A stretch of DNA of 5,963 bases. Source: Chitinophagaceae bacterium. Lineage in GTDB: Bacteria > Bacteroidota > Bacteroidia > Chitinophagales > Chitinophagaceae. The stretch's first letter is position 1. Each line of letters opens with the position of its first letter. The stretch is from the NCBI GenBank assembly GCA_023251285.1, contig JAHEZB010000161.1:1-5963 (forward strand), read 5' to 3'. Under the pieces are notes generated by a model. The model was given only the letters and a program-made list of their open reading frames with translations. It made no database searches and had not been told where the DNA came from. The translations under genes were made by a program, and so were the position numbers. Below, in pieces: positions 1 through 5,963 of this stretch.

Positions 1-1
1 A

Positions 2-2425
2 GAAGACCATCCGTGGGATTATAAAGATTTTGAAGGAATTATACCTTCTGGCTACGGAGCAGGAACCGTTATTGTTTGGGATGAAGGCACTTATGAGCCA
101 GTTGAGAAAAAGAAAACAAAAAAGGAGAATGAAAAATCACTCATGCATCATTTATACCAGGGCTCTATTTCTTTTGTCTTAAAAGGTAAAAAGCTAAAGG
201 GCGAATTTTCATTACTGAAAACTGAAGGCCGTGGAGAAAATGCGTGGCTATTGATAAAGAAAGATGATCAGTACGCATCAATGGAAGAGATCAGCAAAAA
301 AGATAAATCCGTTATCTCTCATAAAACGCTGGAACAGGTAAAAGCCCATCCACCAAAAGAATGGAAAAGTAACCGTGCACAAAAAGCAGAAGCAATTCCT
401 GAAAGCACTGACCGGGAAACAGAGGAAAGCGTAAACGCAGATATTGATGTTTTAGTAAAAAAAGGAAACAAATCGCCCTTTCCAAAAGATGTAAGTCCTA
501 TGTTATGTACTCTTATAAAGGAACCTTTTACCGACCCGAATTATCTATACGAAGTAAAGTTTGATGGTTATAGGATCATCGCGTATGTAAAGAAGGGTAA
601 GGTAACATTGAGTTCGCGGAGCGGATTGGATTATACTCAGAAGTACCCTTCTGTTGCAAAGGAATTAAAGAACCTGGATGCAGATGTTATTCTGGATGGA
701 GAGATTGTTGCACTTAATAAAGAAGGCCATCCTGATTTCGATGCGCTTCAAAAAAACACTGGTGAAACTCCGCTTGCATTTTACCTTTTCGACTTACTGT
801 ATTACAAAGGTTATGACGTGGAAGATTTACCATTAATTGAACGGAAAGAAATTCTTTCACGGGTAATCCCTTTCAATCAGATTTTAAAATTCAGTGATCA
901 TTTCGATGATGGCATGAAGCTGTATGATTTAATAAAAGAACAGCAAGTGGAAGGCATTGTGGCGAAGAGAAAAGAAAGCAAATACCAGCCTGGTAAACGC
1001 AATAATGACTGGTTAAAATTGCCAACTGAAAAAAGGCAGGAATTCGTGGTTGGCGGATGGGCAGAATCCTCGAACGGAAGGGCGTTTAGGTCGTTATTAT
1101 TTGGCGCATATAATACAGATAATAAACTCGAATGGATTGGACGCTCTGGCGGCGGCTATAAAGAAAAGGATATGCCGGCGATATTAAAGAAATTGAAAGC
1201 GCTTGAAACAGATGAATCGCCATTCGTTAATAAAATACTCGACACAAAAGGCGCAAAAATTCATTATGTAAAACCTGAATTGGTTGCAAATTTCAAATTT
1301 GCCACATGGACTACGTCAGGACGTATAAGAAAACCTGCAACGTTCCTCGGATTTCGCAATGATAAAAAGCCAAAGAATGTTGTGCGTGAAATTCCGTTAA
1401 CCAAAGGCGAAGAACAAAAAATAGTTGCCTATACAACGACGGAAGAATCAAAAACAAAACCGGCTAAGGAAAAACCTGAAAACAGCAACTGGCCCGAACT
1501 TGAACAAATACCTATAACATCAGAAGACAAAATTCAAATTGAAAATTGTACAGTAGCTCTTACCAATATTGAAAAAGAAATTTGGCCTGGGGTTACGAAA
1601 GCCGATCTTATCACTTACTACAATAGCATTGCATCCTATATACTGCCACATTTAAAAAACAGGCCACTATCTCTCCACTTAAAGCCATACGGTGCAAAAG
1701 CGTCAGGCTTGTATATTAAAGATATGGAAGGTAGAGCGCCGGATTGCGCAGCAATTTTTTCAACTAAAAGAAAACATCCAAAGAAGGGAAAAAGGAACAT
1801 CATTGATTACCTTGTTTGTAATAACACACCGACCTTGCTTTATCTTATTAACCTTGGTTGTATTGACGTCAATCCGTGGACATCTACTACCGATGACTAC
1901 CTGCATCCTAATTATATCATTATTGACCTTGATCCCTCCGATGCTGATTTCAATAAAGTGATCAAAACAGCTTTAGCGGCAAAAAAAGTATTGGATAAAC
2001 TGAGGATAGAAGCATTCCCTAAAACATCCGGGAAAACCGGAATGCATTTATACATTCCCTGTGAAGGATTTTCCTTTCCGGAAGCAAGGACAATAGCAGT
2101 GAATATTTGTAAAAAGATAAATGAACAAGTACCGGAGATAAGCACTGTTGAAAATACCATTTCGAAACGTGGGGATAAGCTTTTTATAGATTACAATCAA
2201 AATGATGAAGCAGACACAGTTGCAGCACCTTATTCTGTGAGGCCAACAACCCAACCGACTGTTTCAACACCGCTCGAATGGAAAGAGATCAATGATAAAC
2301 TTGACTTTAAAACGTTTACCATTCACACAATTCTTGAAAGAATAGTTAGGAAAGGTGATCTATTCGAAGGAGTGATGGATGAAAAAATAAGAAAGAGAAA
2401 CTCAACAATCATAAAACAACTATAA
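2..2425 (+). CDS. ligD: DNA ligase D (phosphoesterase-ligase-polymerase), 5'-truncated by the window edge
   Basis: This is the multifunctional ligase of bacterial non-homologous end joining. It trims, fills and seals double-strand breaks, normally with Ku. The frame is open from base 2 and gives 807 residues; by comparison with about 840-residue relatives roughly 80 N-terminal residues are missing. The ATG at 143 is internal and is not the start. Residues 1-93 are the end of the 3'-phosphoesterase domain: EDHP (His3, expected metal/active-site His), YGAGTVIVWD, and GEFSLLK...WLLIKKDD. A lysine-rich linker follows. The ligase domain (about 158-463) has motif I KFDGYR with the adenylated Lys186, LDGE (232-234), EGIVAKR (317-323), WLKLP (337-341), then an OB fold starting RQEFVVGGW. 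After a second charged linker, the primase-like polymerase domain (about 506-800) shows DLDP (Asp642, Asp644), KTSGKTGMH (674-682), Asp730 in IDY and PYSVR ending at Arg747. Stop is TAA. No Ku gene is seen nearby. Confidence 0.96.
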   Translation, partial: EDHPWDYKDFEGIIPSGYGAGTVIVWDEGTYEPVEKKKTKKENEKSLMHHLYQGSISFVLKGKKLKGEFSLLKTEGRGENAWLLIKKDDQYASMEEISKKDKSVISHKTLEQVKAHPPKEWKSNRAQKAEAIPESTDRETEESVNADIDVLVKKGNKSPFPKDVSPMLCTLIKEPFTDPNYLYEVKFDGYRIIAYVKKGKVTLSSRSGLDYTQKYPSVAKELKNLDADVILDGEIVALNKEGHPDFDALQKNTGETPLAFYLFDLLYYKGYDVEDLPLIERKEILSRVIPFNQILKFSDHFDDGMKLYDLIKEQQVEGIVAKRKESKYQPGKRNNDWLKLPTEKRQEFVVGGWAESSNGRAFRSLLFGAYNTDNKLEWIGRSGGGYKEKDMPAILKKLKALETDESPFVNKILDTKGAKIHYVKPELVANFKFATWTTSGRIRKPATFLGFRNDKKPKNVVREIPLTKGEEQKIVAYTTTEESKTKPAKEKPENSNWPELEQIPITSEDKIQIENCTVALTNIEKEIWPGVTKADLITYYNSIASYILPHLKNRPLSLHLKPYGAKASGLYIKDMEGRAPDCAAIFSTKRKHPKKGKRNIIDYLVCNNTPTLLYLINLGCIDVNPWTSTTDDYLHPNYIIIDLDPSDADFNKVIKTALAAKKVLDKLRIEAFPKTSGKTGMHLYIPCEGFSFPEARTIAVNICKKINEQVPEISTVENTISKRGDKLFIDYNQNDEADTVAAPYSVRPTTQPTVSTPLEWKEINDKLDFKTFTIHTILERIVRKGDLFEGVMDEKIRKRNSTIIKQL

Positions 2426-2509
2426 TGAATAAAAATTCTTACTCTCCTCTTTAGCGTTTTCCGTGAACCAGGTAAAGTTCTGAGGCCGATTTTATTTATG
2501 GGCAGGAAT

Positions 2510-2529
2510 AAAACAATTGATATTGTTTT
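2510..2529. terminator. Possible bidirectional terminator between convergent ligD and AraC genes
   Basis: A perfect 8-bp inverted repeat, AAAACAAT / ATTGTTTT, has a 4-nt loop (TGAT). It lies between the ligD stop and the stop of the oppositely oriented regulator. Both strands give a stem that ends in a short T tract, as expected for a shared terminator. The stem has only one G-C pair, so it would be weak. The rest of the 124-nt gap shows no gene. Confidence 0.45.
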
Positions 2530-2549
2530 TAAACTAAATATTTTTAATG

Positions 2550-3449
2550 CTAATTAGTTGAAGTCCTGTACACATGCGGTGATTGCCCAACTCGTTGCTT
2601 AAACAATCGTGTAAAATGTTGTGGATATTTAAAACCAAGTTCATAAGCAATTTGGCTGACTGATTTGCTTTGGTCAAATATTCTTTCTTTCGCGACATCA
2701 ATCACTTTTGCTTGTATATATTCCTGCGCGGTTTTGCCGGTTTCTTTTTTTACCAGGTCGCCAAAATAACCAGGAGACAAGTTCAATTCATCTGCACAGG
2801 AAGCCACAGAAGGCAAACCAATTGATTGAGGTTTATCAGATTCAAAATATTCATTCAACAAACTTTCAAACCTTTCTAAAATTCCCTTGTTAATATTATC
2901 GCGGGTAATAAACTGCCGGTCATAAAAACGAACACAATAGTTCAGAAATAGTTCAATATTATCCAAAATTAGTGTTTTACTGTGCTTGTCAATGGCATGT
3001 TCTAATTCATATTCAATTTTTGAAAAACAATCCAACACAATTTTTCTTTCACGTTCCGATAAATGCAGCGCCTCATTGAATTGATAGCTGAAAAACGTAT
3101 AATGCTGAATATGTTTTCCAAGAGGTGTGCCATGAATTAAATCAGCATCAAAGACTAGTGCATAACCTTTCGGCTGATAGGTTTCCCCATTGCTATTCAG
3201 GCCTGCCACCTGGCCAGGTGCAAGAAAAACTAACGTGCCTTCCTGGTAATCATAAGTGTGGCGGCCATAAACCAAATCGCCACATTTTACGTCTTTTAAA
3301 AAAATGGTGTAAAAGCCAAAATACATTTTGGAGCCTTGCCGCGGATTTGCTTTTGACAAGTCAACAACACTTACCAATGGATGTAATGTTTCATTGTTGT
3401 TAAATACATTGTAATCATTGATGGTTTCAAATCTTTTCATGTTTTCCAT
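2550..3449 (-). CDS. AraC-family transcriptional regulator
   Basis: A 299-residue DNA-binding regulator. The N-terminal part (about 20-180) has the look of the AraC-type ligand-sensing/cupin domain (FYTIFLKDVKCGDLVYGRHTY, then EGTLVFLAPGQV). The C-terminal 100 residues are a typical AraC/XylS double helix-turn-helix: the first HTH about 212-236 (ADELNLSPGYFGDLVKKETG) and the second about 262-285 (SVSQIAYELGFKYPQHFTRLFK), ending GQSPHVYR. The inducer cannot be read from the sequence. The start may be the ATG at 3449 or the one three codons later (3440, MKRF); neither has a clear Shine-Dalgarno. The gene is divergent from the esterase, with 189 nt between the chosen start codons, and that gap holds the 67-nt repeated element. 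This arrangement suggests that the protein controls itself and the esterase, and possibly the reductase; that is inference. Confidence 0.93.
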   Translation of the reverse strand: MENMKRFETINDYNVFNNNETLHPLVSVVDLSKANPRQGSKMYFGFYTIFLKDVKCGDLVYGRHTYDYQEGTLVFLAPGQVAGLNSNGETYQPKGYALVFDADLIHGTPLGKHIQHYTFFSYQFNEALHLSERERKIVLDCFSKIEYELEHAIDKHSKTLILDNIELFLNYCVRFYDRQFITRDNINKGILERFESLLNEYFESDKPQSIGLPSVASCADELNLSPGYFGDLVKKETGKTAQEYIQAKVIDVAKERIFDQSKSVSQIAYELGFKYPQHFTRLFKQRVGQSPHVYRTSTN

Positions 3450-3468
3450 AACGCAATTTTTTCTATTT

Positions 3469-3476
3469 CAAAATTA
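3469..3476 (-). promoter_or_regulatory. Likely -7 element of the AraC-gene promoter
   Basis: On the minus strand this reads TAATTTTG, a perfect match to the Bacteroidota -7 consensus TAnnTTTG. It lies 19 nt upstream of the first ATG of the regulator. No good -33 TTG is found at the usual distance, and the 5' leader would be short, about 15 nt, which slightly favours the second ATG (3440). AT-rich DNA yields such matches by chance. Confidence 0.4.
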
Positions 3477-3514
3477 CTGTTTTATTTATCCCATTCCTTC
3501 TCAGTATCGTCATA

Positions 3515-3581
3515 ATCAGCGATAATGGTAGATAAATCCGCAATCTATATACAACCTATCTGGAAAAAGGCTAAGACCTTT
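3515..3581 (+). promoter_or_regulatory. 67-nt repeated element, copy 1, upstream of the esterase (putative operator)
   Basis: This matches 5264-5330 without gaps at 48 of 67 positions. The identities are clustered. ATCAGC opens both copies. A 29-nt core (3526-3554) has 27 matches: TGGTAGATAAA, one variable base, CCGCAATC, one variable base, ATATACAA. An 18-nt spacer with only 4 matches follows, then a perfect AAGACCTTT (3573-3581). Inside the core are TAGATAAA and TATATACA, similar 8-mers 17 nt apart, and a perfect small inverted repeat TAGAT/ATCTA (3529-3533, 3543-3547). The element lies in the divergent gap, ending 57 nt before the esterase ATG and starting 65 nt from the regulator start. 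Two conserved blocks at fixed spacing look like a protein-binding site; an AraC-family activator is the natural candidate. Confidence 0.7.
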
Positions 3582-3588
3582 ATATTTC
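3581..3588 (+). promoter_or_regulatory. Possible -7 element of the esterase promoter
   Basis: TATATTTC matches the Bacteroidota TAnnTTTG consensus except for the last base. It abuts the 3' end of the 67-nt element, so a factor bound there would sit next to or over the -33 region, as expected for an activator site. A CTG at 3560-3562 could stand in for the -33 TTG with an 18-nt gap. A start site near 3595 would leave a leader of about 44 nt. Confidence 0.3.
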
Positions 3589-3638
3589 AAACACATACGA
3601 TTTACACTTTAGAAAATAATAACGATAAAAGTTTTAGA

Positions 3639-5246
3639 ATGAAAAAAATATTTTTAGGATTTGCAATGTTATTATCATGCGTTGTACATGCCCAACCAAC
3701 CGATTCAAAAGGCGAATCTGTAGTTTCTACAAAATCCGGCATGCTGCGCGGCATTACTGAAGCAGGTGTTACCAGTTTCAAAGGCATTCCTTATGCTGCA
3801 CCGCCAGTCGGTGAATGGCGTTGGCGGCCACCTCAGCCTGTAAAAGCATGGACGGGAGTTCGCGATGCAACTAAGTTCTGCGCAGAGTGTGCGCAGGCAA
3901 ACTTTAGACAAAGAGATTCGATTGCAACAGGTTCTTCCGAAGATTGTTTGTTCCTCAATTTATGGCAACCTGCCAAGGCTTCAGCTAATTCGAAGTTGCC
4001 GGTTATGGTATGGATTCACGGAGGCGCTTTTGTATTTGGAAGTAGCTCTCAGCCTGACTTTTCAGGTGTGCAATTTGCTAAACAAGGCGTCATCCTGGTA
4101 ACTTTTAACTACCGGCTTGGACGGCTCGGTTTCTTCGCATTTCCTGCTTTAAGTAAAGAACACCCCGAAGAACCTAAAGGTAATTATGCTTACATGGACC
4201 AGATTGCAGCACTCAAATGGGTGCAAAAGAATATAAATGCATTCGGAGGCGACCCTAATAACATTACCATTTTTGGAGAATCTGCGGGAGGCGTTTCCGT
4301 GCAGTCACTCATTACAATTCCTGCGGCTAAAGGTTTGTTTCAAAAGGCAATAGTTGAATCTGGTGGTGGCCGTGATGGAGTTTTAACTGGTCGCCCAATC
4401 AATAAAGAAAATGCGGATTCGTATTACCCTGTCTCCGCGGAAACAATTGGTGTGAACTTCGCTAAAAAGCATGGAATTGAAGGAACGGATGGAGCCGCAT
4501 TGGCAAAGCTTCGTGCTTTAAGCGTAGTGCAAATTGTTGATGGAGGCCAGGAAACTGATGGCCAGGGCGGTGCGCCCATTTATTCCGGTCCTATTTTAGA
4601 CGGTAAACTGGTTGTAGAAACGGCACAAACTGCTTATAATGCCGGAAGAGAAAATGAGGTTTCAATCATCATTGGCAATAACAGTGCAGAAGTACCGGCT
4701 GGCTTCGTAAATGCACGTTCAAAAGATGAATTATTTAATCTTTTTGGCAGCATGAAAGACGAAGCAAAAAAAGTATATGATGCAGGCGATAGCGTTGAGA
4801 TTGCTAAAATATTAACACTGGTAAATACAGATAAAGTATGGGCAGAACCGGCTCGCTTCACTGCCAGAGCCATTACAGCCAAAGGTAAACCAGCCTACAT
4901 TTATCTTTTCTCCTATGTTTCGCCTTCCATGAAACAAATGATGCGGTACGGTGCGGCACATGCCTCTGAAATTGGATATGTATTTAATAATTTAAGAAGC
5001 TGGAACGGTTCAGTAATAGCTTCCGGAGATTCGGCAGTGGCTAAAATGATGAACACTTATTGGGCAAACTTTGCAAAGACCGGTAATCCTAACGGAAGCG
5101 GTTTGCCAGAGTGGTCTGTTTATGATTCCACAAAGAACGATATTCTTGAGATTCGACCTGATCGAAAAGCAGTAAGTGAACCCGACCCAAGAAAAGCCAG
5201 GCTGGACGTTATTGAAAAGGCTGTAACGTCAGGAAATCTGCACTAA
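3639..5246 (+). CDS. Secreted type-B carboxylesterase (alpha/beta hydrolase)
   Basis: A 535-residue serine hydrolase of the carboxylesterase/para-nitrobenzyl esterase family, cleaving carboxylic esters; the natural substrate cannot be read. The start at 3639 is chosen because it begins a signal peptide, [18 protein letters not shown], with probable signal peptidase I cleavage after Ala18. An in-frame ATG at 3525 would bury this signal 38 residues inside and would lie in the repeated element. LLSC at 11-14 could instead be a weak lipobox. Family features: [12 protein letters not shown] (47-58), EDCLFLN (101-107) with Cys103 able to pair with Cys81 or Cys84, oxyanion-hole HGGA (127-130), and nucleophile Ser215 in GESAGG. 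Glu351 (NNSAEV) and His441 ([11 protein letters not shown]) are the likely acid and base. The length is normal for the family and the gene is intact. It probably acts in the periplasm or outside the cell. The leader is A-rich without a Shine-Dalgarno. A repeat copy precedes it. Confidence 0.93.
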   Translation: MKKIFLGFAMLLSCVVHAQPTDSKGESVVSTKSGMLRGITEAGVTSFKGIPYAAPPVGEWRWRPPQPVKAWTGVRDATKFCAECAQANFRQRDSIATGSSEDCLFLNLWQPAKASANSKLPVMVWIHGGAFVFGSSSQPDFSGVQFAKQGVILVTFNYRLGRLGFFAFPALSKEHPEEPKGNYAYMDQIAALKWVQKNINAFGGDPNNITIFGESAGGVSVQSLITIPAAKGLFQKAIVESGGGRDGVLTGRPINKENADSYYPVSAETIGVNFAKKHGIEGTDGAALAKLRALSVVQIVDGGQETDGQGGAPIYSGPILDGKLVVETAQTAYNAGRENEVSIIIGNNSAEVPAGFVNARSKDELFNLFGSMKDEAKKVYDAGDSVEIAKILTLVNTDKVWAEPARFTARAITAKGKPAYIYLFSYVSPSMKQMMRYGAAHASEIGYVFNNLRSWNGSVIASGDSAVAKMMNTYWANFAKTGNPNGSGLPEWSVYDSTKNDILEIRPDRKAVSEPDPRKARLDVIEKAVTSGNLH

Positions 5247-5263
5247 TCAGGGCGATATACAGC

Positions 5264-5330
5264 ATCAGCAATTTTGGTAGATAAAACCGCAATCCATATA
5301 CAATTGAAACCAGGAAATCAGAAGACCTTT
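5264..5330 (+). promoter_or_regulatory. 67-nt repeated element, copy 2, upstream of the aldo/keto reductase (putative operator)
   Basis: Second copy of the element at 3515-3581, same orientation, aligned without a gap. The core at 5275-5303 differs at two of 29 positions; AAGACCTTT at 5322-5330 is identical and the spacer is again exactly 18 nt. The 8-mers 17 nt apart here read TAGATAAA and CATATACA. It begins 17 nt after the esterase stop and ends 115 nt before the reductase ATG, further from its gene than copy 1. It does not look coding: read in the copy-1 frame it has no ATG and soon meets a stop, and both core differences would change the amino acid. It suggests that the reductase has its own regulated promoter. 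Confidence 0.68.
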
Positions 5331-5347
5331 GCATAATCATTTTATAT

Positions 5348-5389
5348 CACAAAGCCGCAAAGAGCCACTAAGGAATTTCGATCCTTGCG
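5348..5389. repeat. Degenerate palindromic intergenic repeat
   Basis: The stretch begins CACAAAGCCGCAAAGAG and ends TCCTTGCG. CGCAA (5356-5360) is complementary to TTGCG (5385-5389), and AAGGA (5370-5374) to TCCTT (5382-5386); the two pairings compete. The wording resembles the dispersed 'GCCGCAAAGACGCAAAG ... CTTTGCG' palindromes seen between genes in many bacteria, including Bacteroidota, here decayed. Recognition is from memory. It could act as a weak terminator after the esterase or have no function. Confidence 0.4.
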
Positions 5390-5403
5390 AAAAGTTGGGG
5401 AGT

Positions 5404-5411
5404 GATTTTTG
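5404..5411 (+). promoter_or_regulatory. Weak candidate -7 element for the aldo/keto reductase
   Basis: GATTTTTG differs from the Bacteroidota TAnnTTTG consensus only at the first base. A TTG at 5385-5387 lies 16 nt upstream, shorter than the usual -33/-7 gap. It is 34 nt from the reductase ATG. If real, the 67-nt element would sit well upstream of the promoter. A chance match is quite possible. Confidence 0.2.
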
Positions 5412-5442
5412 TGGCAAACCATACAAAAAATATAAATTATAA

Positions 5443-5963
<521 letters not shown>

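Noticed and set aside
1692..1961. Small plus-strand ORF inside ligD
   Set aside because: It is out of frame with a well-conserved polymerase domain and its translation has no recognisable features.
143..2425. ATG at 143 as the start of ligD
   Set aside because: The frame is open to base 2 and the upstream residues (EDHPWDYKDFEG, YGAGTVIVWD) are conserved phosphoesterase-domain sequence, so the gene begins before the window.
3125..3403. 92-residue plus-strand ORF opposite the AraC gene
   Set aside because: It is antisense to a conserved regulator and has no family features.
3515..3581. Riboswitch or structured leader RNA
   Set aside because: The element has only a 5-bp inverted repeat, no extended pairing, and probably lies upstream of the transcription start.
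4634..4882. 82-residue minus-strand ORF inside the esterase
   Set aside because: It is antisense to an intact esterase; its hydrophobic Ala/Leu-rich look follows from the complementary codons.
3515..5330. The two 67-nt copies as ends of an insertion sequence or transposon carrying the esterase
   Set aside because: The copies are direct, diverged in the spacer, not flanked by target duplications, and no transposase lies between them; the block pattern fits binding sites better.

Overview
The window looks like a chromosomal segment of a Bacteroidota bacterium, probably from the Chitinophagaceae or Sphingobacteriia. The base composition is AT-leaning, leaders are A-rich with no clear Shine-Dalgarno sequence, there is a perfect TAnnTTTG-type -7 element, and the protein families fit that group. 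The placement is inferred from style and was not tested by search. No mobile element, CRISPR array, tRNA or rRNA is visible.

Layout: (1) Positions 2-2425 (+) hold most of a DNA ligase D (LigD) with the order phosphoesterase, ATP-dependent ligase, primase/polymerase. Its 5' end lies outside the window. No Ku gene is visible. (2) A short convergent gap (2426-2549) holds an AT-rich hairpin that could end transcription from both sides. (3) Positions 2550-3449 (-) encode an AraC-family transcription factor. (4) The divergent gap 3450-3638 holds a likely AraC-gene promoter and the first copy of a 67-nt element. (5) Positions 3639-5246 (+) encode a secreted type-B carboxylesterase. (6) The gap 5247-5445 holds the second, gap-free copy of the 67-nt element and a degenerate palindromic intergenic repeat. 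(7) From 5446 to the window end (+) runs the first 172 residues of an aldo/keto reductase with a complete catalytic tetrad.

The main finding is the duplicated element (3515-3581 and 5264-5330; 48 of 67 bases identical without gaps). Two blocks are strongly conserved and are separated by an unconserved spacer of exactly 18 nt. One copy precedes the esterase and one precedes the aldo/keto reductase. The simplest reading is a shared operator, with the neighbouring AraC-family protein as the obvious candidate binder, so that regulator, esterase and reductase form a small locally controlled group. LigD appears to be a separate, unrelated DNA-repair unit. No clearly new enzymatic system is visible; the novelty is regulatory.
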